Of a DNA stretch of 64,000 bases, positions 33,546 through 42,019 are shown piece after piece. Positions within the stretch are counted from its first letter, which is position 1, and the number at the start of each line of letters is the position of its first letter. Source of the DNA: DASSUW01 sp963835525 (GTDB lineage: Bacteria; Actinomycetota; Thermoleophilia; Solirubrobacterales; Solirubrobacteraceae). Location: positions 1,054,001 to 1,118,000 of the forward strand of contig CAWIFM010000003.1 in assembly GCA_963835525.1 (NCBI GenBank). The letters are read 5' to 3'. The translations under genes were made by a program, and so were the position numbers. The notes under the pieces were generated by a model. It did no database searches. It was not told where the DNA came from and saw only the letters and a list, made by a program, of their open reading frames with translations.

Positions 33546-33683
33546 AACTGCGGCTGGGTAGGGAAGCGGGGAGGCCGGCGGGGCGGTTTTCTTCGAAGCG
33601 TCCTGCCTAAGGGTCGTATTTCGACCCCTAGGCAGGATGCTTGCCGCGCGGCCGGCTCCCCAGCCTCCTACCCAGCCGCAGTT
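33546..33683. repeat. 138-bp imperfect inverted repeat with 15-bp perfect ends
   Basis: AACTGCGGCTGGGTA (33546-33560) is repeated exactly in inverse at 33669-33683. Complementarity continues inward (GGGGAGGCCGG with CCGGCTCCCC; TCCTGCCTAAGGGTCG with CGACCCCTAGGCAGGA) to a central TATT loop. The whole can form a long interrupted hairpin. It sits in the 256-bp gap between mak and ltrA. It may terminate the glgE operon, or be a MITE-like or RNA-coding element. No clear target duplication is seen. Confidence 0.75.
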
Positions 33684-33769
33684 GACGTTCGCGCATCGGG
33701 CAGGGCGGCCAGAGGACCCCGCCCGCGCGGTACTCACGACCGGATGTACTAGGCGATGATGCGCGCCAC

Positions 33770-34768
33770 GTGCGCGCGAACAGCGACAGCCTGCTGCGCG
33801 ACGGCGGACCCGAGGCGCGGCCGATCGAGCTGTTCTTCGATCTGGTCTATGTCCTCGCGGTCGTCCAGCTCACGCACCACCTGATCGAGCACCTGACGCT
33901 GCGCGGCGCGGCCGAGACGCTGGTCCTCGGCCTGGCGGTGTGGGCCGCCTGGAGCGGCACGACGTGGGGCACGAACTTCTTCGAGCCGAACGCCGTGCCC
34001 GTCCGGCTCGCGCTGCTCGGCCTGACGCTCGTGAGCCTCGTGGCGGGAGCCCTGGCCTCCGAGGACGCGCGGCTCGCGCTGTGGGCGGTCGCCGTGCTGA
34101 TCGAGTACACCGCGGTCACGGTCGGCTATCCCGTCCCGGGGCACGGCCACACCCGCACCCTCGAGTACACGATCTCCGGCGAGCACATGGCCGAGCGCTG
34201 CCAGCTGTTCATCATCATCGCGCTCGGCGAGTCGATCCTCGTGACGGGCGGGCAGTTCGGCGAGCTGCCGGGGTCGGTGGCCACGGTGGCCGCCTTCGTC
34301 GTGGCCTTCGTGGGCACCGCCGCGTTCTGGTGGATCTACTTCGACCGCGGCGCGGAGCTGGCGCGCGGAGTCATCGCCCGGTCTCGGGATCCCGGCCGCC
34401 TCGGGTTGGTCGCCTACACCTACTGCCACATCCCGATGGTCGCCGGGGTGATCGTCGTCGCGGCGGCCGACGAGCTCACGCTCGCGCATCCCACCGACGG
34501 CGTCGACACCGCGACCGCGGCGACGATCCTGCTCGGCCCCGCGCTGTTCCTCACCGGCGCCGCGTTGTTCAAGCGGGCCATGTGGGGGTCGTGGTCGCGC
34601 ACCCGCGCGGCCGCGCTCGTCGCCCTCGCGGCGCTGATCCCGCTCGCCTCCGCCACCTCGGCGCTGGTTCTGGCCACGGCGGCGACGGCCGTCGTCGTCG
34701 CCGTGGCGTGGGCGGACACGGTCAGAGCACGCGCTGGATCGTCAGCGAGTAGCGCCACTCGTGGTTGA
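33770..34768 (+). CDS. Low temperature requirement A (LtrA) family membrane protein, internally shortened
   Basis: A 332-residue integral membrane protein of the LtrA family (function unclear, named from Listeria cold growth). The family opening IELFFDLVYVLAVVQLTHHL and TTWGTNFFEPN are present, as is GEHMAERCQLFIIIALGESILVTG. Between them the chain passes from LVAGALASEDARLALWAVAVLIEY without the usual block of roughly 60 residues that holds one or two membrane helices, judging from memory of the family. The frame is intact, so it may be a natural short form. GTG start at 33770. The last 47 bases overlap the convergent gene. Confidence 0.82.
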   Translation: MRANSDSLLRDGGPEARPIELFFDLVYVLAVVQLTHHLIEHLTLRGAAETLVLGLAVWAAWSGTTWGTNFFEPNAVPVRLALLGLTLVSLVAGALASEDARLALWAVAVLIEYTAVTVGYPVPGHGHTRTLEYTISGEHMAERCQLFIIIALGESILVTGGQFGELPGSVATVAAFVVAFVGTAAFWWIYFDRGAELARGVIARSRDPGRLGLVAYTYCHIPMVAGVIVVAAADELTLAHPTDGVDTATAATILLGPALFLTGAALFKRAMWGSWSRTRAAALVALAALIPLASATSALVLATAATAVVVAVAWADTVRARAGSSASSATRG

Positions 34769-36509
34769 GGGCGGCGTTCGGGATGACCGGGCTCGTCGCG
34801 GTTCCGCTGCCCTCGAAGGTGAGCGTGAACGGCTCGGTCTGCAGGAAGGTCGAGCGGGGCACCCGGCGCTCGGACACCTTCTGGTCGAACTGCCCGGCGA
34901 TGAAGACGAAGCACTGATCGGACGAGGCGTCGATGCCGCCGACCGACGGATCGTCGAACGCCCAGTGCAGCGTCCAGTCGGCGTCGTTCGCGCCGCCCGT
35001 CACCGCGAAGCTGACCCCCCACATGCCGTCGGGCCGCGGGCTGACAGGCGGCAGGTCGGCGCTGCACGGCTCGAGCCCGTCCGACCCGATCTTGCAGCCC
35101 TCGACGTGATGGCCGCTCCAGCCGGCGACCGCCTTGGCGCCGATCGAGCCCTCGATCTGCCCGTACCTGGTCTCGAGCTCGTTCGTCACGTGCTGGTACG
35201 GCGCGTTGCCGCTGCCGCTGAACGAGATCCGGCCGGACTGGCGCCCGCACAGGAGGTGATCGGCCGAGGCGTCGGTCTGGTACTGGACGTTCGCGGACAG
35301 GACGCGGAAGCGCATTGAGCACGACTCCTCGGCCTGGAAGCGCGTCTCCGGCTTGAGCTTGCGATCGAACGACGAGTTCGAGTAGGCGAGGATCACCTCG
35401 CGCACGTCCTGGCCCGGCTGGTCGCGGCAGAACTCGACCGTCGTCCTGCCGTCCCAGTTCTCCGTCGTCCAGCTGCCGTCGGCCCGGCGCACGAGCGCGC
35501 GCACGTGCAGGTCGGGGTCGGCCGCCGCCGGGTTGTGGAACTCGATCTTGCGCAGGCTGTCGTCGTCCACCTGGATGTGGCGGTACTCGCGCGAGAGCAC
35601 GAGCAGCGTCTCCATCGGCAGCGGGTTGTCGCCCTTGACGAGCGCCTTCGACGGGGCCGGCGGCACGGTCGCGAGCCGGTCCCACTGCGTGTAGCTCGCG
35701 GGCGCCGGCGCCTGGTTATAGGCGAAGAGCGAGAAGTCGGGGAAGCGCTCGCGGATGCCGCCGGGGATCGCCTGATCGATGTGGACGTCGGTGGGGTGCT
35801 TCTCGCGCGACTCCTCGATCGCCCGGATCACGTCGGGGCCGAGCGTCCGGCTGAGGTACAGCGGGAACACCCACGTCGCGTAACCCCAGTAGTGCACTGG
35901 GACGTCGGGCCGCTTGAGGGCGCTGTCGTTCGAGTGCTCGACGTCGTCGGTCGGATAGGCGTAGTCGCCCGCCCAGGTCGCCATCGACTCGCTCCAGGTG
36001 GAGTACGCCTGGCACTCCTGCTTGGTGGCGTACGCGGCCTGGAACGCGTGCCACAGCTCGTGGGCGACCACGGCGGGCCGCACGCCCGGGCGGACGACCG
36101 CGAACACCGGCTTCCTCGGCAGGCAGACCTCCTCGCGCACGTAGGGGTGCACGAACGCGATCGCGGTCTTGGGCGGCTTGAAGCTCCCGAAGCGCTTCGC
36201 CTTGGTGACGTAGACGTCGAGCTTGCCGTTCGGGCCGTGGAAGCAGCGCTCGCGCGCGTCGGACGGCGGCACGCGACCGAGCAGCGCCTTGAACTTCGGG
36301 TACGTCTCGCGCACGTAGCCCGCCACCTTCGCGGCCGCCCTGCGCCCGCCGGGCGCGTACAGCACCCGCGCGCTCCCCGCGCGCAGGACCTTGTAGTCGC
36401 TGAACTGGCGGGTCATGCACTCCTTCTTCTTCGGAGGCGCGGCGGTGGCGGCGGGCACAGCCACCAGCGAGAGCGCGAGCGTGAGGAGTGCGAGGAGCCT
36501 GGTCGTCAT
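34722..36509 (-). CDS. Secreted gluzincin-like HExxH protein, unknown family
   Basis: A 595-residue exported protein. Signal peptide, residues 1-24. About residue 150 shows VAHELWHAFQAAYATKQ followed by TWSESMATWAGDYAYP, an HExxH zinc motif with a downstream Glu 20-odd residues later as in gluzincins. The C-terminal half (about 330-590) looks like beta domains with several Cys and no recognised catalytic motif (e.g. SSDQCFVFIAGQFDQKVSERR). I recognise no named family. It is followed on the other strand by ltrA with a 47-base overlap. Peptidase activity is inference from the motif only. Confidence 0.75.
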   Translation of the reverse strand: MTTRLLALLTLALSLVAVPAATAAPPKKKECMTRQFSDYKVLRAGSARVLYAPGGRRAAAKVAGYVRETYPKFKALLGRVPPSDARERCFHGPNGKLDVYVTKAKRFGSFKPPKTAIAFVHPYVREEVCLPRKPVFAVVRPGVRPAVVAHELWHAFQAAYATKQECQAYSTWSESMATWAGDYAYPTDDVEHSNDSALKRPDVPVHYWGYATWVFPLYLSRTLGPDVIRAIEESREKHPTDVHIDQAIPGGIRERFPDFSLFAYNQAPAPASYTQWDRLATVPPAPSKALVKGDNPLPMETLLVLSREYRHIQVDDDSLRKIEFHNPAAADPDLHVRALVRRADGSWTTENWDGRTTVEFCRDQPGQDVREVILAYSNSSFDRKLKPETRFQAEESCSMRFRVLSANVQYQTDASADHLLCGRQSGRISFSGSGNAPYQHVTNELETRYGQIEGSIGAKAVAGWSGHHVEGCKIGSDGLEPCSADLPPVSPRPDGMWGVSFAVTGGANDADWTLHWAFDDPSVGGIDASSDQCFVFIAGQFDQKVSERRVPRSTFLQTEPFTLTFEGSGTATSPVIPNAALNHEWRYSLTIQRVL

Positions 36510-36555
36510 GCCGCCAGCATCGAGCCGGCGGCATGACGCCGCATCAGGGGTTCGC

Positions 36556-37911
36556 CTAGGCCGGCGGGATGTTGTGGTTGGCCGCGAACACGTTGTCCGG
36601 GTCGTAGGCGGACTTGACCTGCCGCAGCCGCGCGTAGTCGCCGTCCGTGTACGCGTTCGCCGTCCGCGCGGAATCGCCGAGGAAGTTCAGGAACGAGCCG
36701 CCGGTCGAGTGCGGCCGCAGCTTGTCCGCGATCGTCCGCACGCCGGCCATCATGCGCTCCGCGTCCTCGGGTGTCTCGGCCTGGCCGCCGGCCACGACCG
36801 AGAACGGGACGTGGCGGTGGCCGATCGGGCCCGCGTCCTCGCCCGGGCGCGCCATCTCGCCGCCCCAGTGCCGCAGCTCGATGCCCATGACGCCATCGGC
36901 GCCCTCGACGGCCGCGTCGACCACCTCGTCGGGGATCTCCCGGAGCAGCTCGATGTGCATCTCGGAGATCGCCGGCGGGGGCGGGGGCATCATGGCCGCG
37001 GCGTCGGGGAAGCTCGTCTCCCGCATGCCGTTCAGCAGCGGCGTGCCGGCCGCCTCATACAGCGGCGCGAGCGCGCGCTCGGCCTCCTCGGCCGTGCCTA
37101 CGTAGAAGGCGCGCAACATCAGGATGCGCTTGCCGCGGACCGGCTCGGGAAGCTGCGGCGCGGGCGGCATCTGGGCCACCACGAGCGCGGTGCCCGACTC
37201 GTCGGGCTCGTCGAGCGCCCACTGGCGGTAGACGGCGAGCGCTTCGGCCGCGCGGCCGGGGTCGAACATCGCCGCCCCGGCGTACACGCTCGCGACCGGG
37301 AAGAGCGTGAACTCGAGCGAGGTCACGACGCCGAAGTTGCCGCCACCGCCCTTGAGCGCCCAGAAGAGGTCCGGGTTCTCGGCCGCGGAGGCCGTGACGA
37401 GCTCGCCCTCGGCCGTGACGACCTCGGCGCGCACGACGTTGTCGGCGGCGAAGCCGTACAGGCGCGACAGCCAGCCGGTGCCGCCGCCGAGCGTGTAGCC
37501 CGTCACGCCGACCGTCGGGGAGCTGCCCGAGAGCGGAGCCAGACCGTGCGGTGCCGCGGCGGCGATCACGTCGCTCCAGAGGGCGCCGCCCCCGACGCGG
37601 GCGACGCGGCGGCCGGCGTCGACCGCCACCGAGCTCATCGGGTTGGTCTTCAGCAGCAGACCGCCGTCGGGCACTCGCACCACGCCGTGGCCGGTGGACT
37701 GCACCGAGAGCGGCAGGTCGTGCTCGCGCGCGAAGCGCACCGCGGTGCGGACGTCGCTCGCGTTGGCCGCCTCGACGATCAGCGCCGGATGCGGATCGAG
37801 CCGGCGCTGCCACGGCAGGCGCGCCGACTCGTATCCGCTCTCCCCGGCCACGTACACCCTGCCGCCGATCGCATCCCGGACCGCGCTCGCGTCCACGCTC
37901 ACATAAGTCAT
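36556..37911 (-). CDS. FAD-linked oxidase, berberine-bridge-enzyme-like
   Basis: A 451-residue flavoprotein with a PCMH-type FAD-binding N-terminal domain and C-terminal BBE motif. The covalent FAD histidine is expected in VQSTGHGVVRV. The second attachment Cys of bicovalent members is replaced (LGGGTGWLSRLYG), so a single His linkage is likely. GGGGNFGVVTSLEFTLFPV and the closing YGDYARLRQVKSAYDPDNVFAANHNIPP type block (here DGDYARLRQVKSAYDPDNVF) are typical. Substrate unknown, usually an alcohol, sugar or secondary metabolite. No signal peptide. Single gene. Confidence 0.88.
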   Translation of the reverse strand: MTYVSVDASAVRDAIGGRVYVAGESGYESARLPWQRRLDPHPALIVEAANASDVRTAVRFAREHDLPLSVQSTGHGVVRVPDGGLLLKTNPMSSVAVDAGRRVARVGGGALWSDVIAAAAPHGLAPLSGSSPTVGVTGYTLGGGTGWLSRLYGFAADNVVRAEVVTAEGELVTASAAENPDLFWALKGGGGNFGVVTSLEFTLFPVASVYAGAAMFDPGRAAEALAVYRQWALDEPDESGTALVVAQMPPAPQLPEPVRGKRILMLRAFYVGTAEEAERALAPLYEAAGTPLLNGMRETSFPDAAAMMPPPPPAISEMHIELLREIPDEVVDAAVEGADGVMGIELRHWGGEMARPGEDAGPIGHRHVPFSVVAGGQAETPEDAERMMAGVRTIADKLRPHSTGGSFLNFLGDSARTANAYTDGDYARLRQVKSAYDPDNVFAANHNIPPA

Positions 37912-38010
37912 GCGTTCGAGGGTTCCACCGACATGGCGCGGGCGACAGACGGGATCCCACGAATGGGCAGCAGGGCGAACCTCAGTGAGGGGGTGCGGTT
38001 ACCCGTACCG

Positions 38011-39258
38011 TCAGCGAGCCCAGGCGAGCACGATGCCCGAGTAGCCCTGCGTGGCGTGCTCGGCGAGCCGGCGCGCCTCGACGGTCGGGTGCTCGAACCG
38101 CCGCGCGAGCACGGCGTGGACGTCGTACTCGTCGACATCCGCGCTGGGGAACCGCTTGCCGCCGACGACGTAGTGGCGGCACCGGCGCAGCGCCGCGGTG
38201 ACGAACACGCCGCCCGGCCGCACCAGCCCCGAGATGTGCTCCATGAAGGTCTCCCAGACCACGCGGTCCTCGGTCGCCGAGTCCGCGCAGTACGCGCTCA
38301 CCACAGTCGCGTAGCGCTCCTCGAGCGGCGCCGGGCGCCGCGCGTCGACCTCCAGCAGCCGCGTGATCCGGGCACGGGTGAGCTCCTCGCGCTCGGCGAC
38401 CTGGGCGTCGGTCGGGGATTCGATCCCCTCGCACTGGAGCGTGTAGCGCACGAACGGCCGCCAGTCGTGGGCGCCGGGCTCGCGCGCGAGCCAGCGCTCG
38501 ATCTCGCGCAGGTTGGCCGGCAGGTAGTCGGCCAGGTGGATCTCCGACGCGTGCGGGGCGGCCAGGAAGACGTGGTGCAGCGTCGGGCCGACGCCGAAGA
38601 AGAGCACCGGCGCGTCCTGCTCGGTCTCGCGCATGGCATCCACGAAGAACGGGATCGTCTCGAGCTCGTCCGGCGCGATCTCGCTGTAGTAGTCGGCCAG
38701 GTACTCGCCCGGCAGCCAGTCGTGGTCGAACGACGCGTAGCCGCGATCGAGGAAGGCGCGCGTGAGGCCGGCCAGCCCGTACTCGTACGCGGCGGCGCCG
38801 AGGTTCGCGCCGCCGAGGAAGACGATCGCGTCCTTGGCGGTCATCGTGTCGGTGAGCAGGACGGCGGTGGCGCCGGCGTAGTACGGGATCTCCTTGGCGA
38901 GCTCGGTCACGACGTAGCCCGTGCCGGCCGCGAACCGCCGGGCGCGCACGCTCCGCGTCCGGACGAGGTCGTACGCGGCCTTCGAGAGCGCGTTCGTGCT
39001 GGTGCCCGTCCGCTCGAGCAGCCTCGCGTTGGCGGCGAGGTTCACGCGCAGCCCGGCGCCCCAGGCGATGTACGTCGCTGCCAGGAACGCGAGCAACACC
39101 GCGTAGTCGACGCCGCGCTGCAGGTGCGTCGCGGCGAGGGCCAGGCCCGCCGCGGTGGCGAACACGTCGAGCGCGTAGGTCGAGGCGGCGGTGGCGGTGA
39201 GGGTGATGCCCCAGCGGCGGAGCGTGGGGCAGCCGACGGCGACCGACGGAGCAGACAC
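38011..39258 (-). CDS. Membrane-anchored NNMT/PNMT/TEMT-like methyltransferase
   Basis: A 415-residue two-part protein. Residues 1-180 are a membrane region with about four hydrophobic segments (about 17-42, 52-72, 117-135, 142-160). Residues about 185-415 are a SAM-dependent methyltransferase of the NNMT/PNMT/TEMT type: YLADYYSEIAPDELETIPFF at its start, LFFGVGPTLHHVFLAAPHASEIHLADYLP as motif I region, VSAYCADSATEDRVVWETFMEHISGLVRPGGVFV (in part). Close soluble relatives methylate small amines. The fusion to membrane helices is not one I recognise. GTG start. It is divergent from a TetR-like gene with twin palindromic operators between, so its expression is probably repressed until a specific signal appears. 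Confidence 0.75.
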   Translation of the reverse strand: MSAPSVAVGCPTLRRWGITLTATAASTYALDVFATAAGLALAATHLQRGVDYAVLLAFLAATYIAWGAGLRVNLAANARLLERTGTSTNALSKAAYDLVRTRSVRARRFAAGTGYVVTELAKEIPYYAGATAVLLTDTMTAKDAIVFLGGANLGAAAYEYGLAGLTRAFLDRGYASFDHDWLPGEYLADYYSEIAPDELETIPFFVDAMRETEQDAPVLFFGVGPTLHHVFLAAPHASEIHLADYLPANLREIERWLAREPGAHDWRPFVRYTLQCEGIESPTDAQVAEREELTRARITRLLEVDARRPAPLEERYATVVSAYCADSATEDRVVWETFMEHISGLVRPGGVFVTAALRRCRHYVVGGKRFPSADVDEYDVHAVLARRFEHPTVEARRLAEHATQGYSGIVLAWAR

Positions 39259-39278
39259 GGCGGGCCTTTCGTTCGAGC

Positions 39279-39295
39279 GTACGTACCGTACGTAC
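39279..39295. promoter_or_regulatory. Operator A (17-bp palindrome)
   Basis: GTACGTACCGTACGTAC is a perfect odd palindrome 21 bases upstream of the methyltransferase start. Its centre is 21 bp, two helical turns, from that of operator B, and both share TACGTACSGTACGTA. It is a probable binding site of the divergent TetR-like regulator. Confidence 0.75.
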
Positions 39296-39299
39296 GTAG

Positions 39300-39316
39300 A
39301 TACGTACGGTACGTAT
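39300..39316. promoter_or_regulatory. Operator B (17-bp palindrome)
   Basis: ATACGTACGGTACGTAT is a perfect odd palindrome 23 bases upstream of the earliest start of the TetR-like gene. It shares the 15-bp core of operator A on the same face of the helix, consistent with cooperative binding of two dimers. Confidence 0.75.
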
Positions 39317-39339
39317 GTACGGCCGCCACGTCAAGTACA

Positions 39340-40068
39340 GTGCCCGCCGTGGCCGAACGGTCGACGCTCTCAAAGGACGAGGCGCGGCGCCGATACGTGG
39401 AGATCGGCGAGCTGAAGGTGCTCGAGCAGATCAAGCGCGACTCGGAGCTGCTCGACGAGCAGGCGATCCCGATCGGCCCGTTCGCGCGGCTCGACGCGAA
39501 CGCCGTCGCCGCCCACGACGACAAGACGCGCGGCGCGATCACGAACCTGTTCGGCAGCCAGGCCGCGTTCCAGGCCGAGACGATGGGGCTGGTGCTCAGC
39601 GTCGGCGACTGGATCGAGCTGATCGAGTACCCGGCGCCGGACGACTTCCCGGACGCCGGTGCCTGGCTCGACGCCTTCTTCACCGGCGAGTCCGAGCGCG
39701 GGCCGCAGCACGGCGGCGAGCCGGCCGTCGGCTACGGGACGCTGTGGGCGCTGTGGCTCAGCACCGTGCCCTACGGGATCTGGAGCGAGCGCGTCCAGGG
39801 GCCGAGCATGGACGAGCACACGCAGTGGATCGACCGGCTCGGCCGCGAGCTCGGCCGCGCGCTGGAGCACTTCGAGCTCGAGCTGCGTGACGGCACGACG
39901 CTCGATGATCTCGCGGGTGCTGTCGCGAGCCTGATCGAGGGCGTGTGGCTCAACCAGTGCCTGACCGCCCGGCACCCGACGAGGCCATCGGAGCCGATCG
40001 TGGAGATGCTGCTGCGGTCCGGCCGGCTGCTGTGGCTGGGCGCGACGTGCCACGACAGAACCGCGTAA
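39340..40068 (+). CDS. TetR-like transcriptional regulator
   Basis: About 242 residues (GTG at 39340; a second GTG at 39349 would remove three). The N-terminus is a diverged TetR DNA-binding domain: FARLDANAVAAHDDKTRGAITNLFGSQAAFQAET matches the AxxAGVxxGxxYxxFxS pattern, with TRGAITNLFGS as recognition helix. The rest is helical with WALWLSTVPYGIWSERVQGPSMDEHTQW. It is divergent from the methyltransferase fusion and separated from it by two matching 17-bp palindromes, so it very likely represses both. The stop overlaps the start of the next gene. Confidence 0.75.
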   Translation: MPAVAERSTLSKDEARRRYVEIGELKVLEQIKRDSELLDEQAIPIGPFARLDANAVAAHDDKTRGAITNLFGSQAAFQAETMGLVLSVGDWIELIEYPAPDDFPDAGAWLDAFFTGESERGPQHGGEPAVGYGTLWALWLSTVPYGIWSERVQGPSMDEHTQWIDRLGRELGRALEHFELELRDGTTLDDLAGAVASLIEGVWLNQCLTARHPTRPSEPIVEMLLRSGRLLWLGATCHDRTA

Positions 40069-40640
40069 CCCCGCTGGGCGAGCTGATCGCCACGCCCGAG
40101 CGCGGGCTCGTCTACGGCAACCGTGGCTGCCTGCACGACGAGCAGGGCCGCATCCGGCGCCGCTCCGCGACGCGGCGCTGGATCGCCTGCCGGCTCGAGT
40201 TCAAGGGCTGGCACCGCTCGCCGCTGATGCAGCCCGGCCGGTTCACTGAGCTCTTCTTCCTCGACGAGGCGACCGCCTTCGCCGCCGGGCACCGCCCGTG
40301 CGCGCTGTGCCGGCGCGAGGACTACAACCGCTTCAACGAGCTGTGGCCGGGGCCGCCCGGAGCCGACGCGATCGACCTGCAGCTGCACGGCGAGCGGCTT
40401 CAGCACCACGAGGCGAGCGACCCCCCGGACGGCGCCTTCGTCCTGCACGCGGGCGAGCCCTGGCTGGTGCTGGGTGACGCCCTGTTGCGCTGGACGCCGG
40501 GCGGCTACACCGAGCACGCGCCGCGCCCCGCCGGGCGGGCAACGGTGATCACCGCGCCGTCGCTGGTCGAGGTCCTGAAGGCGGGCTGGGAGGGCGTGGT
40601 GCCGCTGCTGCACCCGTCTGTGGCAATACTGACCGGGTGA
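40047..40640 (+). CDS. Conserved hypothetical protein with GHRPCALCRR motif
   Basis: A 197-residue soluble protein from a conserved actinobacterial family I recognise by sequence but not by function. Marked blocks are TPLGELIATPERGLVYGNRGCLHD, RRWIACRLEFKGWHRSPLMQPGRFTELFFLDEATAFAAGHRPCALCRREDYNRFNELW (in parts). The Cys-x2-Cys with nearby His/Asp could bind metal, somewhat like the Ada GxRPCxxC site. The frame extends further upstream, but GTG at 40047 fits, overlapping the tetR stop by 22 bases. Its own stop overlaps the histidine kinase start by four. Confidence 0.75.
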   Translation: MPRQNRVTPLGELIATPERGLVYGNRGCLHDEQGRIRRRSATRRWIACRLEFKGWHRSPLMQPGRFTELFFLDEATAFAAGHRPCALCRREDYNRFNELWPGPPGADAIDLQLHGERLQHHEASDPPDGAFVLHAGEPWLVLGDALLRWTPGGYTEHAPRPAGRATVITAPSLVEVLKAGWEGVVPLLHPSVAILTG

Positions 40641-42019
40641 CCAACCCGAGCGCCGGACTGCTGCGCGCGATCGCCGTCGTGGCCGTCCTGGCCGGCGTCG
40701 GGGTCGCGGTCATGGTGCTCGCGAGCGACCACCAGGAGGCCAAGGCCGCGTTCGCGATCTTCGGCCCGGCGGTCGGTTGGGGGTTCATCGGCACGGGCCT
40801 GTGGGCGTGGCGGCGCGACCCGCAGAACAAGACCGGGCGCCTGCTCGTGGCGCTCGGCTTCGCCTGGCTGCTGTCGACGCTCGAGTCGTCGAACAACGCG
40901 CTCGTCTACACGATCGGCCTCACCGCCGGCGCGCTCTGGGGCTCCTTCTTCCTGCACCTCGGGATGACGTTCCCGAGCGGCGAGATCGACACCCGGCTCG
41001 ACCGCGCGATCGTGATCGCCGGCTACTTCGTCTTCCCGCTGTCCTTCGTTCCCGGCCTGCTGTTCGCCGCCCCGCAGGACCTCGACTGCCCGCAGTGCCC
41101 GACCAACGTCCTGCTGATCGAGCGGAACGAGGACCTGGCGTCGGTCCTGCTCGCGCTCGGCCCGGTGCTCTACGGCACGTTGTTCCTGATCGTGGTGGTA
41201 CGCGCCGCGCAGCGCTGGCGCGAGGCCGACCCGTTCCTGCGCCTCCAGCGCACGCCGGTCTACGTCACCGCGCTGCTGACCTTCCTGCTCGTCACGGTGG
41301 CGCGCGCGGGCGCCGGAGAAGCCGCGTTCTGGGCCGCCTTCATCTCGGCCTGGCTGACCCCGTTCGCGTTCGTCGGCGGCCTCCTGCGCAGCACCATCTC
41401 GCAGCTCGTCGAGGAGCTGCGGGCGTCGCGGGCGCGGATCGTGGAGGCGGGCGATGCCGAGCGCCGGCGGCTCGAGCGCGACCTGCACGACGGCGCGCAG
41501 TCGCGGCTCGTGGCGCTCGCCCTGCTGCTGCGGTCGGCGCGCAAGCGCGCGGACGGCGAGCTCGCCGAACTGCTCGACCAGGCGCAGGAGGAGCTGCACA
41601 CCAGCCTCGAGGAGCTGCGCGAGCTGGCGCGCGGGATCCACCCGGCGGTGCTCACCGACCGCGGGCTCGAGCCGGCGCTCGAGGCGCTCACCTTGCGCGC
41701 GCCGCTGCCGGTGACGCTGGACGTGCAGAGCGATCGGCTGCCGGGACCGGTCGAGAGCGCGGCCTACTTCGTCGTCTCCGAGGCACTGACCAACGTCGCC
41801 AAGTACGCGCAGGCCACGCAGGCCACGGTCGCCGTCCGGCGCTTGAACGGCAGCGTCACCGTCGAAGTGACCGACGACGGCGTGGGCGGTGCCGACGCGG
41901 CCGGCGGGTCCGGCCTGCGCGGCCTCGCGGACCGCCTGTCGGCGCTCGACGGCACGCTGCGGCTCGACAGCCCGGCCGGGCACGGCACGCGGCTGCATGC
42001 TGAGATCCCGGTGGCATGA
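40637..42019 (+). CDS. Membrane sensor histidine kinase (HisKA_3 type)
   Basis: A 460-residue kinase of the NarL-partner class. Residues 1-255 contain about seven hydrophobic segments forming a membrane sensor with a short external loop (DLDCPQCPTNVLL). The dimerisation/phosphoacceptor domain has His284 in ERRRLERDLHDGAQSRLVALALLL. The ATPase domain shows VSEALTNVAKYA (N box) and VTDDGVGGADAAGGSGLRGLADRLSALDG (G boxes). No response regulator is adjacent, so it is an orphan, translationally coupled to the upstream conserved protein and to ligA downstream (ATGA overlaps). Confidence 0.9.
   Translation: MTNPSAGLLRAIAVVAVLAGVGVAVMVLASDHQEAKAAFAIFGPAVGWGFIGTGLWAWRRDPQNKTGRLLVALGFAWLLSTLESSNNALVYTIGLTAGALWGSFFLHLGMTFPSGEIDTRLDRAIVIAGYFVFPLSFVPGLLFAAPQDLDCPQCPTNVLLIERNEDLASVLLALGPVLYGTLFLIVVVRAAQRWREADPFLRLQRTPVYVTALLTFLLVTVARAGAGEAAFWAAFISAWLTPFAFVGGLLRSTISQLVEELRASRARIVEAGDAERRRLERDLHDGAQSRLVALALLLRSARKRADGELAELLDQAQEELHTSLEELRELARGIHPAVLTDRGLEPALEALTLRAPLPVTLDVQSDRLPGPVESAAYFVVSEALTNVAKYAQATQATVAVRRLNGSVTVEVTDDGVGGADAAGGSGLRGLADRLSALDGTLRLDSPAGHGTRLHAEIPVA

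Noticed and set aside
36415..39339. Very long plus-strand frame leading into the TetR-like gene
   Set aside because: It is an open shadow of the FAD oxidase and methyltransferase genes on the other strand. Only the part from about 39340 has regulator-like sequence.
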